Source of the DNA: Pachyseris speciosa
Lineage: Eukaryota > Cnidaria > Anthozoa > Scleractinia > Pachyseridae
NCBI GenBank assembly: GCA_016490735.1
Contig: JAEMWC010000075.1
Location: 1,415,001 to 1,479,000 of the forward strand
Direction: 5' to 3'
DNA length: 64,000 nt
Shown: in pieces, positions 32,157 through 42,966 of the stretch
Numbering within the stretch: position 1 is the stretch's first letter
How the letters are laid out: the number at the start of each line of letters is the position of its first letter
Made by a program: the position numbers and the translations under genes
Notes under the pieces: model-generated
Database searches by the model: none
The model's input: only the letters and a program-made list of their open reading frames with translations
What the model was told of the DNA's origin: nothing

Positions 32157-32806
32157 CCTTGTGTCCTTTTCACGGGTGTCCCTTGGAGTACCTTACCCCC
32201 CAAAACGATTTGCCCTATGTCCGATGCAGTCGCGTAAAGATTCTGCCCTACGGTGGAGCCCTACCCGACTGCGTGATCTTGACGTCTCAGGAGGAGGCTC
32301 CCATGTATTTGCAAAGCATTCGCCAGCAACGTCACCCCGACCTTCACTTCGGAGATGGCAAGACGCTGCCCAACCAGCACTGCTGGTGCAATCAATGCCT
32401 GCGGCTAACCACCAGTCACTCCTAGAACAATCCGGGCCGCATGTTCCTGACCTGTGCCAAAAGGATTTGTTCCTTCTTTCAATGGTTGGACATGTCTTGG
32501 TCCTCACGCATCCTGCAAGGAATGGACAGCCACAGCCATCAAATGAATGCTTACCTCAACCCATTCCACTACCCAGACCCAGTTGGGAGCATACCAAGCC
32601 ACCCAGACCCACCTGGCAGCCTCCCAGGTCACCCCCTTTGCTTTCCATGCACCGCTCCAAGGTCAATCGCATGCTACTACCCACAAGAGGGTGCACAAGT
32701 GTTTGGCGGGCGCACTGCCCAAGAACTTTCCCGTCCTCTCAGACTGTATACGTGCTTGATCACGCCAGACCTGTACCTCTTTTTGATTGGTCCACATGAC
32801 AAATAA
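32117..32806 (+). pseudogene. GRF-type zinc-finger protein, in-frame stop
   Basis: ATG at 32,117 (MAELPSYEEVNTT). A first Cys/His group (CPFHGCPLEY) and, at about 32,385-32,475, a GRF-like finger: CWCNQC, then NPGRMFLTC and CSFFQWLD. A TAG at 32,423-32,425 falls between the two halves of that finger in the same frame. Reading continues to about 32,806 with Pro-rich sequence. GRF fingers bind single-stranded DNA in replication and repair proteins; the role here is inferred. Confidence 0.55.
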
Positions 32807-32847
32807 AAAAGAGTTCTTCCATCCAGTGTCTTGCCATTTTTCGCAGC

Positions 32848-33320
32848 ATGCCCATCCACATCATCACCAGCGGCCACCCATCGGCCATGGCTGAAGCTCT
32901 GCCGCACGTACGCACCGTGGCCCAGGCACTGGGCAAAACCTTGGCCAACCCCTACACCGAGGATCTCCTGGCGCGCAATTATCACATCGTCAAAGAAGCC
33001 GAAACCGGGTTTGCCTTTGGTCGTTTCCACCCCGCCAAGATCCTTCCTGAGGTATCCCTGCACGAGACCTCCGCCGTGGAAGGTGGCACCAGGTGGAGCG
33101 TGGCTCTAGCCAAACAATTGGGTAAACGTTTGTTCTTCTATGACGTCACCTTCAATCGCTGGTACAAATACTCGCCACAATACGATTTTCTTCATTCTAC
33201 TGTCATTTCACCCACCTTGTCCCACGGAGTACCATCGTGGGCGCCAGACAGCCTTACCTGTATCCCCGAGTGGTGGACGAACTCAAATACCTCTTTCAAG
33301 CCTCCCAGCATGACCAATGC
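32848..33320 (+). pseudogene. SLOG/YpsA-like nucleotide-binding protein
   Basis: ATG at 32,848 (MPIHIITSGHPSAMAEAL). Features of the SLOG Rossmann-like group: an N-terminal strand and helix, RNYHIVKEAETGFAFGRF, then the signature VEGGTRWSVALAKQLGKRLF and FYDVTFNRWYKYSP. The C-terminal helix (PYLYPRVVDELKYLFQA) is in another frame after about 33,230, so a frameshift is likely. SLOG domains sense or process nucleotides. Its presence as element cargo is unusual. Confidence 0.55.
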
Positions 33321-33321
33321 G

Positions 33322-33903
33322 ACCGTCATGAACAAAGTCTGCCTTTGCATCGATTTGGAGGGTTTTCGACTACCGGATTGTTTCCTGGTCAGAGAAATGG
33401 GATAGTGCGATCACCACGGACAAGCCTGAGGTTTGCATCATTACAGTCACGACTTACAATGGAAGGATGTGACCTTCGCGCAAGAACGCCAGATATGGCA
33501 CGTCATCCGACAGGTGCATGGGTTACCCTTCCGCCCCGAACTCGCCTACCCCTCGGAGGACCTACGCAAACACCTCAAAGTCCTCTACGACGAACATTCC
33601 ACCAGCCATTGGCAGCCAGCGCCCCGTTGTGGCTTACAAGGGCGGCCGAGTGAAACAAGGCTATTCAAGGAGATGGGTCTGCCCAGATTAGACCTAGAGG
33701 CCTTCGGTTGCCCCAAGTTCGACGACATGACACGCCTAAGCACCGTGGCCTCTTGTGGACACAACGTCAAAGCCCCCAAACCCCACTGCCCCAAAGTGGA
33801 ATGTTATCATTTTATTCAATGGATGCGCGCTCAATGCAGATTACCCAGAGACATGTCTTTTGTCAATCAAGACCGTGTCGCTCATTTGACTGCCAAGCAT
33901 TAA
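33322..33903 (+). pseudogene. DEDD-exonuclease-like Polinton protein, stops inside
   Basis: Starts MTNATVMNKVCLCIDLEGF (33,312-33,370), where the Asp/Glu pair resembles exonuclease motif I. Two in-frame stops occur at about 33,403 and 33,430, after which the same frame runs open to 33,903. Later landmarks are ERQIWHVIRQVHGL, LDLEAFGCPKFDD and CGHN…HCPKVECYHFIQWM. RNase H-fold 3'-5' exonuclease-like proteins of this shape are seen in invertebrate genomes; assignment is tentative. A frame change near 33,630 is also possible. Confidence 0.45.
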
Positions 33904-33910
33904 GAACACA

Positions 33911-34230
33911 GTATCATAGTGTTGGTCATGACTCTTGACAGATTTAAGGTGGGGGTAAAAAACCCCGGGGTGTCTTCTTCACCCACATTGATCTTGTGGG
34001 TCGGGTCCAGGGGGTACCGGCAATGAGGGCACGCCCAGTATTGATGAGGCACTTGTTGTTGGTATTGCCTCCTACACCACAGATACAGGCACTGCTTGTG
34101 CACGTAAAATTCACAGCAACGCCTCACCATTGTCGTCTTTTCGATGTGAACCAGCTCGCTCCCGACCACCCGTTTTTCTCACTGTACAAAATGTCCATAC
34201 AAATCACACAGGTGTCCCGCGCAAAAGTCA
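33911..34230 (-). pseudogene. RING-finger ORF (minus strand)
   Basis: N-terminal CVICMDILYSEKNGW near 34,210 and, after a frame change near 34,140, CCEFYVHKQCLYLW and CPHCRYPLDP. Together this is the C-x2-C…C-x-H-x2-C…C-x2-C layout of a RING-type domain. Likely an E3 ubiquitin-ligase-like accessory gene; broken as read. Confidence 0.5.
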
Positions 34231-34462
34231 ATGGACTTGCTCCGATGCAACGACATGATGAACAATGAACCCACGTGCCCGCGACTCCCTTTCACAAACC
34301 ACGCATCCACCAATCACCATTCAGGGTGATGTCATCCACCGGGGCGATGGGGGGTCCCCCTCCCTCTCTCACCGGTGACATAACACCCCTCCCACCCTCT
34401 TCCATTTGTCCCTCAGCATCTCATATAACAATCCGCCCTCACTCCCACGGCTCACATTCATC

Positions 34463-34715
34463 ATGGCCCGACGTCGCAATGAATCAGTGATCATGTGCTT
34501 TCAGACAAAGTGGGTACCAATCCGTGCGTCTTTTGCATGCCCCTGTACCATGATGACACGAATGAGTTGCCCCACCGAGCCCTCTGCTGCAACGTCAGCC
34601 AGCATCTGCCTTGTATTTACCAGTGGCTGCAGTCCCTCAACGACCGTCGCATGCCATGGTAAGAGTGGGCCTGCCCCCATTGCCGACAGTCGGGTTACTT
34701 GTTAAACCACACCAA
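34463..34715 (+). pseudogene. RING-finger ORF (plus strand)
   Basis: A short leader from ATG 34,463 (MARRRNESVIMCFQ) precedes an acceptor-like TGCTTTCAG. In the next frame come CVFCMPLYHDD, CCNVSQHLPCIYQWL, a TAA at about 34,662, and CPHCRQSGYLL. The RING spacing is clear but interrupted by one stop. It resembles the minus-strand RING ORF at 33.9-34.2 kb in layout. Confidence 0.5.
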
Positions 34716-34739
34716 CGACCCGTGTAACATGCCAGTCCC

Positions 34740-34923
34740 ATGACCTCGACGGCCACTTCATCTGCACCGACCGTTTGCTGTACTGTTCCGTGGCGCTGCA
34801 CCACACTTGTTTGTACAGACACGTGGTATGCTTCATCCGGGTCACACCAGATCACTTCGGCTGCCCCAGGTTCCACACTCGACTGCACACCCACTTCACC
34901 CTAACCAATTTGGCCCGCACTTA
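34740..34923 (+). CDS. Small Cys/His-rich Polinton ORF
   Basis: An open frame ending with TAA at 34,921-34,923: HDLDGHFICTDRLLYCSV, then LHHTCLYRHVVCFIRV and FGCPRFHTRLHTHF. Cys/His spacing recalls the CSHFFACGRW modules on the left arm. The start is not defined; it could be a downstream exon of the RING ORF. Confidence 0.4.
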
Positions 34924-35198
34924 ACCCGAGAACAGACCATCCACCTCCACGCCGCAGCCAACGCCTAGCATCACAGGCCTAAGACTTGCAACGGCATCTG
35001 GTAATCTCTCTCCCAGGTCAACCAGGCAGAGCCGAACAGCGCTTCGGGCAAACCCGAGGACGAGGCCGCGGCATCCGCCACGCCTACCACCACGGAGTGC
35101 CACGCCAACCAAGTGAATGAAAATCAAATGTAAAAAAACTTATACATGTGTCATTAAACAGGTTGCAAACTGATTTCACGTGTTTGCTCATTGCCATA

Positions 35199-35269
35199 GA
35201 CCCTGTGGCCCAATGGATAAGTCATCTGACTACTGATCAGGGGTTGCAATTTTGAATCCTGCTGTGGTC
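35199..35269 (+). pseudogene. tRNA-Arg-like pseudogene
   Basis: GACCCTGTGGCCCAATGGAT is a tRNA-Arg-type 5' end with intact A box. The anticodon loop reads CTACTGA (anticodon ACT if taken at face value). The T loop is TTTTGAATCC instead of TTCGAATCC, and the acceptor stem has a mismatch. CT repeats follow. Probably captured host tRNA sequence or a SINE head at the edge of the Polinton TIR. Confidence 0.6.
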
Positions 35270-35289
35270 TCTCTCTCTCTCTTGTTTTC

Positions 35290-35518
35290 AACAATATCAT
35301 TAAACTCATTCCATCCAAACAGTGTGTGTTCCTTGTAGTCCACTCAAAGACTCCTGTTCCCGCTCCGGTCACGTGATTGAGAACCCCTTTAAATGCAGCG
35401 CATGCTCTTCTCTGATTGGTCCATTCCGAGTTTGACGAGTTGATTGACAGCTCATTCTGGCTTCTGATTGGTTGAAATTTTGACAGTTTTTGGGTCTATA
35501 GTAGCCCATAATACTACT
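35290..35518. repeat. Polinton right terminal inverted repeat
   Basis: Reverse complement of 29,101-29,297 with extra bases near 35,340-35,370. It ends ATACTACT, followed by the duplication TTCCTC at 35,519-35,524. Confidence 0.88.
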
Positions 35519-35955
35519 TTCCTCACATTCACAATCTCAACAAATCAGTTAACCTATGGTGAAATGACGTTAAAAACTATGTGTAATCAACCATGGTATT
35601 AACATCCACTACGTATAGAGAAATCGTTTCTTCAAACGATAATTTTAACAAGCTACCTATCATACCTTGGCTTTGCCGAGAGGAATGATAGACTCAGTGA
35701 GGCATTTCAGCTGGGATGCACTTAGGAGAAAACATAGATGCGGTTAAGAAGTAGATTTCTCTAATTGTGCTGGATTTGTCAGTCCATCATAAGGTTCTGC
35801 CGTTTTGTTTTTCCTTTAAAATCAGTCTTTGTCTAAATAAATGACTCCATAACTAAACTGAAATGAAATACCAAATGAACCGTACGCCGCATTGATTATT
35901 CTGATCACTCCCGACGATATGTGGTCGCTGGAATCATTCCCATTTTTAATTATAA
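35519..35955. repeat. R2 direct repeat, right part after Polinton
   Basis: Continues R2: CACATTCACAATCTCAAC, then AACCTATGGTGAAAT, CACTTAGGAGAAAAC and CCGTACGCCGCATTGA, matching 23,400-23,799. Confidence 0.75.
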
Positions 35956-37600
35956 AGTATAACTTAAGGTGGTCAAATAAGGTCAAAAATCATATTTCAG
36001 TAACCACAGGCGTTTAAACTACATGGCGATAGACATGTTTACAGTAAAGAGAGGTTAAGGGAAACAAAAGCGTTGAAAGGTTTGATGTGCTTAGAAACGT
36101 AGAACTGATGTAGATCAGTAGACGGAATATACAAATCTCTATTTCCTCCCGAGATTAAATGGGCACCCAAGCTTCCCTTGGCAGCCAACGTTATGCCGTT
36201 TTCATCACAAGCTTAGTTTGGGATTACAACAAAGTTTGGAAGATCCCACTCTCTATAAGACGTTTTAAAGTTGCAATGACACCCTGTTCCTTATTGAAAT
36301 AAAAAGAAACCAAGAAAGTTTTCCTTTCAAGCAGTCCTAACTATTGACCATTGAAAAGTTTCCAGTGAGAACGAATTGACTTATGATGGTAAAATAAAGA
36401 GGCAAACTAAGGCTGGTTTTTCAGTTAACCACGACCTTAGCCTCCTCTAGCTAAGGAAGAGAAACCTGTAGCCGTGTTTCAAAGGAAACAACAGCTGGCG
36501 GGGAATGGACTCCTGTAGCTGGCCATCTATCATGCATGAGCTAGAATTATTTAGGATTTTAGCTGTAATGAACTGAAGAGAAAATTGCTATGCACGGAAA
36601 ATAAATATCTCTTCAGAGGCAGATCTGGATTTCTAAATATTCAAGAGTTTTTCTTATTCGACTCCTTTTCGAAACTATGTTTCCACTTGAAACCTTCCAG
36701 ACCATTGAATATGCCAATAATGTACGATTGATTGATGTGGTTGCTATAACCGTGGTCAAGTATGTATAAGTCGATGTGGTTCCTCAGGGTCTGAAATTGT
36801 CTTTTACTAACCATGGGCTGTAAAGCACGTTGTGAATCAGCTAGGAAAAAGCTAAATAGTGGTACTGATAGAAACATTCGGGCATGTATCTTGTCCGAAA
36901 TCAGATCAACGCCGAAGCTTTACTTTTGCTTGTTTGGTGGAATTTCAGTCATCACAAACTGTTATAACAGTACCCTTTTGAAAATTCCTCTCTATCGAAG
37001 ACTTTTAATTGTGTGAAGACAAAGTGACACGTAATCTGGATTGAATTTTACACAGACGGGAGCTAAGACTTTGAATGCGATCGCATGGGAGCTTTTAAAA
37101 GAAAACGCCTTGTGCAATTTGTGATGTTACCAAATTGACTTTTAGACCCAATTGGTCAGTATTAGCGAGACGTCCATATTTCTCTCTAAATTCAGCAGCT
37201 GAAGTTTACATTGCCAATTTGAAGGAGTTTCTTAAATTGCTTCCTTATACCTGTTAATCACTACAAATTAACTTCATGTTGAAATGAGGTAAAAAATGCG
37301 TAATCAACCGTGGCGCCAACATCCACCACGCCATTGCGAATGATAAGACTCAATGAAATAGAACTTGAATGGACTGGACATAAAACTTTGATGCCGTTAA
37401 AACGTGTCCATATTTGTTCAGGATTTAATCGTTACAAGATTCGTTTTCGTTTTTCCTTAAAAAACACTTTGCCTAAATGATCCAGAACACAGTAAGAAAA
37501 TGACATACCAACTGAATCGTACGCCGCATTGACTGATGTGATTGCTTCCGACAATGGTCGCTGGAATTATTCCAGTGTTTAATTCTAAATTATAACTTAA
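35956..37600. repeat. Internal long direct repeat R3
   Basis: Starts TAACTTAAGGTGGTCAAATA and repeats the R2 order (36,290-36,560 resembles 28,090-28,340; 36,590-37,590 resembles 22,530-23,799). It ends at the next TAACTTAAGGTGGTC near 37,590. It is arranged head to tail with R2. No coding sequence recognised. Confidence 0.72.
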
Positions 37601-38007
37601 GGTGGTCAAATGAGGTCAAAAATAATATTTCATAACCATAGGCTATTAATAGTTTTTATTTTCGTATTTCTTTATTGACCTTGTATTGTACATATATATT
37701 GTGGAAAGAATCAATAAAAAAAACCCACATGGCAATCATGTTTGTGACGTTAATGGAATCATAAAACGTTGGTTAGATCAGTCAGCAGAAGATACGGTTA
37801 TCCATCTCCTCCCGCGATTAAATGTGGGCACAGACGCTGTTAAGAGGGTAGTCCGGTCAAATGCCTTATCCTTCTTATATTTTGGTGCACTTTTACTTGA
37901 AAATCTCGCCCCAGATTTCATTCAATCGTGAAATGGCTCATCTATTTTGGCATACCTCTACAGCAAATGTTTGTGAATGTTGTTCTTACGAGTTTTTTTT
38001 TATTGCT
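37601..38007. other. Stretch without recognisable gene
   Basis: Short ORFs only; no homology or repeat hallmark that I recognise. Confidence 0.4.
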
Positions 38008-38011
38008 TTAA

Positions 38012-38824
38012 GGTGGCCGAACACAGTTTTCGCGCGCTCTCTCAAGTCGTTGGTGCTGATGCGAGGCAGCGCGCACACAAGGATAAGACAACAACAAACA
38101 TGGAGCCGGAAGAGTGATGAGTTTTTTGTTCTAAGGCGGTTTTATGAGGCATTTTTCTTTCTTAAAATAATAGTGTTGTGAACTTAATTCTTGTTAGATT
38201 GGTATGTCAGAAAAAGTCAAATTTGGCAGGTTTTTCAGTGTTACCGTCAGAACCGTGAGAACCGACTGAGAAAGACTGAGAACCCAGTTAAATGCAGCGC
38301 GTGTGTAGTTAGTTAAAAAATTCAGATTGAACTCTTCCAGGTCCAGTTTCCGAAATACGCGTATTTCTCGAAAACTGCCCGTTAGAATTTCACGAAATTT
38401 GGCAGGAAAATACTTCGGGAGACAAGAAAGTAGGTTATTGCAACAATTCTGAAATTTAACAAAGGAAATTGTAAATAATGGAGCTATCTTTCAAGGACGG
38501 ATAGCTACAAATCGGTCTGTTAAAATATCATTAGAATAGTGTCTACATGTGAGTATTGTGACAAGTTTGTTTCAGGCAAATGATAGAGAAAATCTAACGA
38601 CTGAATTTTCCGCAAATATAAAAAGCCCGATTTTAAATTGATGTTTACATCCAGTCATGTTACCATGGCAACAGCGCACACGTCAACATAACTTTCAAAA
38701 TTTGAAAGGCTATCCTTTTAACTCATGTCCTGCCAATTTTGGAGACCTAGAGTTCAACGGTTTCAGAATAAAAGGCAAATGCTACACAGGTTTCAAAAAC
38801 TGTGTAAAACTGTGTTCGGCCACC
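38012..38824. mobile_element. 813-bp MITE with TTAA target duplication
   Basis: Termini are inverted: GGTGGCCGAACACAGTTTT at the left and AAAACTGTGTTCGGCCACC at the right. TTAA flanks both sides (38,008-38,011; 38,825-38,828), as for piggyBac- or Kolobok-type insertions. No transposase, so non-autonomous. Confidence 0.85.
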
Positions 38825-38828
38825 TTAA

Positions 38829-40650
38829 AGGAAGAAAGGTTTGGGGGACGGGGTAATGTGGATAAGTAAGGACAACTGGAAAATATCAGTTGGATTTGTG
38901 GGTGGTTGAAAATTAATAGTAAAAGTGAATAAGTAGACCATTGCCAGAAAGTCCGCCACCAAAACAAAGTGCCCTGAATTGTTAATTCAGACTGCCCCCC
39001 TTAAATGGCATTAGAAGACTTTTTGAAACCTGCTTCTAGTGAGTATAAATCCTTTTCAACACCATAAAACACACATTATCCTTTTGAATCATTTTAATCT
39101 TGTATTTTCCAGGCTTGTGTTAATTCTTGTGTTTTCTCCGGTCCTTTCTCCTGATTATTCCTCCTGCAACAAATATACGTTTTAGACTTTTGCAGTTGTT
39201 TTTAGCAGCGGATATGTGCAGAACACAAACAGAGATAATCAATGTATGGTTTGTCTAGAATTAACCAAAGAAACGTAGAAGAAAAAAGAGAAAAATTCCC
39301 GGAAGTTTGTATCTCTTTTAAGCTCCCCCTTGGGCCAGATTTTCGAATGAGGACTCCCCCCCAGGTGGAAACAGTGGGATTTGTTGGCCAGTAGTAAAAC
39401 ATACTGCATTTGTATAATATTATTCTCTGAAATGGCCCATGGCATGTTCACTCCTGGGCTTTGGCAGGGGAGAGGGGAGTGGGTGGCCAAGGGCTGACAG
39501 CTCACAGAACAGAAATGGGGACAATGGAGCTCCCACTAATGAATTCTGAAATTCCTGTAAAAAAACTAAAATAACAAAAAGAAAAAGCCTTGGCCCAGGT
39601 GATCTGAGTAGGTCAAAAAACAAACAAAGATCAAAACCGTTTTTGAAAGACAAAAGCATAACAAACAAAATTCCTCAGACAAGCTTTTCTCGTTTTTCTC
39701 ATATTGTTTTGTGTTATTTATCACTTTTCTATTTATCTCTTTTGGATGCGAAAGCATTTTGATGTAGATGCAGATGTAGACAAGCACCTGTATAAAGTGC
39801 CAATGAACAGCTTGAAAAGCTTTACCGTACATCTATCCATTCTTGCACCATTATTTAGATTTTGGGTTGTTTTGGCCTAGAAAATTGAACACAAAAATTA
39901 ACTGTGTCTATATCAGATACAAAGCCACTCATTAAACATTGATTTCTTTTGTATTCCATTCATGAATTATTAATGAATTTTTGAAGTAAAGTACTTTTCA
40001 GAACAACTGCATCTGGAGGAAACACCTCTCCTAGTCCTCAGCTTTTGGAATGTGAAAGTGAGCAGACATTCTCACACCTGAACAAACTTAGTTTGGGAGA
40101 AACTCCTCAACTCCTATGGGAAATGGTTTTTCTCATTCGAGAATAGGTGTGTGCAACATAAATGATTTGCTGACAGTCAAAGAACAATTTGTTCATTTCA
40201 CAAGTACTTACATTATAACTGCACATACTAAATACCTGATTATAACTTCTTACATAACCAGCTGCATTGATGGATATCCAGGATTAGACATCTACAGTAA
40301 ATTGTATTCACCTGAATCACTAGCCACTGGGCTAATGACCTTTAGAAAACTACTAGCCCACAGCGCAACTAAGGAGCCCAAGCTCCTTCCCAGGATCTTG
40401 GTCACTGTAAGGGTGACCATGCTTACCAAGACCATGTGTAGATTAAAAGAGGGTTTCAGTTGATCCACAGTTTTCTGGTTAAGACCACATGGAACGGTAG
40501 TTTTTAAATACATCCTTGTCATTAAAGTGCACCTCACCCCAAAATATTTTTTCGCTAAAATAAATCTTTGCACCTGTTCGAAACGCACTGTGACTTTTAG
40601 CGCTTTTCTAAACCAAATCTTGACTTTTTATAGGCTGCAAAAGGTTCGAA
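38829..40650. other. Stretch without recognisable gene
   Basis: AT-rich, with short ORFs on both strands lacking recognisable motifs. No clear repeats. I see nothing to annotate. Confidence 0.4.
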
Positions 40651-40836
40651 TTCTAACCATCATCTGTTTCACGACCGAGTCAGAAGGGGAATGGGTCTAT
40701 TCCCGGTTTGACGTCACAAACTGATTTGCATGCATGTTTACAAAGACTTACCGCGATGCAAATCAGTTTGTGACGTCAAATCGGGAATAGACCCATGCCT
40801 CTTATGACTCGGTTGTGAAACAGATGATGGTTAGAA
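40651..40836. mobile_element. Near-perfect foldback MITE
   Basis: A 186-bp palindrome. The left arm starts TTCTAACCATCATCTGTTTC and the right arm is its reverse complement, with a few differences over about 85 bp. Both arms contain GGGTCTATTCCCG and GTGACGTC-type sequence. Loop of about 15 bp. Confidence 0.85.
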
Positions 40837-41967
40837 GGAAAAAACTACATCTGATACAATTTCTTGTCAATTTGTATGCCACCCTCTAAATTAACGGTTC
40901 TGTCAACACGAATGACAGATGCCATGAGACAAGCATGAGCTGTCAACAGCAATGTTATTTTGTGTCATATGATAAATGTCAGCCAATCAGATTTTACCAG
41001 AAATCCATGCAATTTTTGGCGTCAAGAAAGGAACTTTTAATAATGCTCAACCGTTGATACAGTTCCTCTGTTTAAAACGTCAAGAAATAAAGAATTTAAT
41101 GAAAAAATTGGCCAGTGGAATGGTAGAATCCTTTATTTTATTGCAAAGTGATCAAAAGTGTTGAATAAACTTTGATTCTGCAGCAGTACTTCTTGCAAAC
41201 AGCATGCCCGTAAAATAAATGATTCGTGAATACAGTTCTTCCACGATCTGATTTCTCGATTTCTCTGTGGAACTCAACTGACTAGTAAACTACCCAGTCG
41301 CAGCAGCACAATCTGCCTTCTTTTTAGATTCCCAGATTGTTGGTTCCAACTCACCACAGCTACAGAGTGTTAGAATCAGTCAGAACAATGCATTTTTTTC
41401 ATCACTTTCGGGACAATTAGTAAGTGACACTCTGATCTTGCCAAATCCCATGGGAAGTACGGCTAAAATGTCTTCTTTTAGTCAAACAATCCTTGAGATG
41501 CATTCCATTAGTTCTTCCTTCAAGGATTTGTGAATAAATTCTTGAAGAGAGTAAGTTACAGCTGCTGCAAATTCACCCTGTGCCCCATGAGCTGACATGG
41601 GGCTTACTTGTGTTGAGTTTGCAGTGGAAGTCACATATGTAAATCAAATAGCCAATCGGAACAGGGCTCAAAAGATTGTTTTGTTCTTCGACCAATCAGA
41701 AAAAAGTCCAGATTCTGGATGAGAAACAGACAAATTGACAAGAAATTGTATCAGGTGTAGTTTTTTTCCGTCCTCCCGCCACGAAAAAAAAAGTTCGCCT
41801 GATCGCAGGTTAAGGTGATGGATCAACTGTGATGCATCCGTCATCTGCTTTGAGGATGAAAATAAAGCCATTGCGGATTGACTAGATTTGAAATTATTTA
41901 GCCCATTAAAACGTTAAATAACTTATGCAAACTGGCAACGCAGCAGCCCTTTCTACGATGGCAATTT
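40837..41967. other. Stretch without recognisable gene
   Basis: No ORF with recognisable domains, no RNA gene seen. It contains an A-run near 41,785 only. Confidence 0.4.
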
Positions 41968-42221
41968 TAAGCCCAATTTACACTACAGAAAAAATGGGTC
42001 TGGACCCAAAAAAAGTTGGTACGTTTACACAGCATTTTCGAAAAGCAAAAGGGGTCCGGGCTCATTTTTTTTCGCTTTTGGGACCATAGGCCCCAAAACC
42101 AGAATCTGGATCCATTGCATGCAAACATGGAACGGAAGGTTTACACAGCAAAAATATCTGGTCCGTACCAACTTTTTTGGGGTCCGGACCCCTTTTTTAC
42201 AGTAGTGTAAATGGGGCTTTA
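41968..42221. mobile_element. Foldback MITE
   Basis: Inverted arms: AAGCCCAATTTACACTAC…AAAGTTGGTAC at the left and GTACCAACTTTTTT…GTAGTGTAAATGGGGCTT at the right. Internal GGTCTGGACCC/GGGTCCGGACCCC is also paired. About 254 bp, non-coding. Confidence 0.8.
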
Positions 42222-42623
42222 GGGCTCCTTTACATGGAGGGAGGAAGATCCTAGAAGGCCGATCATCCTAGCGCCATACTGTATGTTTTCTGTATTCAGT
42301 TTACATGCAAAGGGTCGTACTTGGCCCTAACGCTACGATCTTCCTAGTCTTAGGATCATCCTAGCTGAGAGGTAGGAAGTTCCTAGCACCAGGAAGATCC
42401 TAGCACCGTGTAAACTGCTTTCGCTAAGAAGATCCTAGCACGAAGGACAAAAACAACAAACCAAACAAACATGGCAGCGGCCGGGCGATCAGCGGCTAAA
42501 GGAAGACAATTTCGTTGAAATTTCCGACCAAAATTTCTGCATGTAAATCAAACGAAAAGTTGGTTCGCCGTCTAGGATCGTCCTAGTTCTAGGATCTTCC
42601 TGCCTCCATGTAAACAGCCCCTT
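42222..42623. mobile_element. Foldback MITE adjoining the previous one
   Basis: Inverted ends GGGCTCCTTTACATGGAGG and CCTCCATGTAAACAGCCCC. Many internal repeats of GGAAGATCCTAG/CTAGGATCTTCC. Directly abuts the MITE ending at 42,221. Non-coding. Confidence 0.8.
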
Positions 42624-42960
42624 AGTATGATGGCTTTTTCTCACAAATGAGCGTAAACCATCAGTAGTGACTGAGCTGTGAGCTAAGTACTTACGGTGCG
42701 ATATTCATCTATCGAAGTACACATGATAGCTTAATTTACTGTAATTCCTGTAACATGACAGAAATCTTACCACATCTCATCAACAGTGCTTTGTAATTAC
42801 TCAGTAAGTTGCCGTTGGTCTTCTCTTCCCTCTCCTTTTTCACTCACCACAGTTGCCAAAATACTTTTTAGCAATGAGCATCGCAGTAAGTACGTTGTGT
42901 AAGAGTCACGCGGATTCGTGGTTAAAACACAGGTATTTTGAGCCCTGTTTATTCTTTTAA

Positions 42961-42966
42961 CCATGG
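42961..42966. repeat. Target-site duplication CCATGG (right)
   Basis: Partner of 21,201-21,206 at the right end of the 21.75-kb element. Confidence 0.65.

Larger units (their letters stand above)
29101..35518. mobile_element. Polinton-like element, 6.4 kb, reduced
   Basis: Bounded by 6-bp duplications and inverted repeats of about 200 bp starting AGTAGTAGTATGGGCTACTA (left) and AGTAGTATTATGGGCTACTA (right, reversed). A 5'-AG end, long TIRs and 6-bp TSD are Polinton/Maverick features. A retroviral-type integrase with chromodomain is present. Family-typical DNA polymerase B, packaging ATPase, protease and capsid genes are not recognisable, so it is either a reduced remnant or a distinct small lineage. 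Genes diverge from about 31.9-32.1 kb; most carry stops or frame changes. Confidence 0.85.
21207..42960. mobile_element. 21.75-kb terminal-inverted-repeat element inside L3
   Basis: The ends match in inverted orientation over about 42 bp. Left: TTGAAAAGATTAAACAGGGC followed by TCAAAATACG and GTTTTAACCA. Right (reverse complement): TTAAAAGAATAAACAGGGCT, CAAAATACC, GTTTTAACCA. CCATGG flanks both ends and L3 ORF2 is continuous across the site. Inside are long direct repeats, MITEs, a SINE and a nested Polinton-like element. No transposase of its own is recognisable, so it looks non-autonomous; the superfamily is not assigned. Confidence 0.8.

Noticed and set aside
35199..35269. Functional tRNA-Arg
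   Set aside because: Mutated T loop, acceptor mismatch and altered anticodon loop.
21207..42960. The whole 21.75-kb element as a full-size Polinton
   Set aside because: Its ends do not start with AG and its TIRs are short; Polinton termini with their own 6-bp duplication lie inside, at 29,101 and 35,518.
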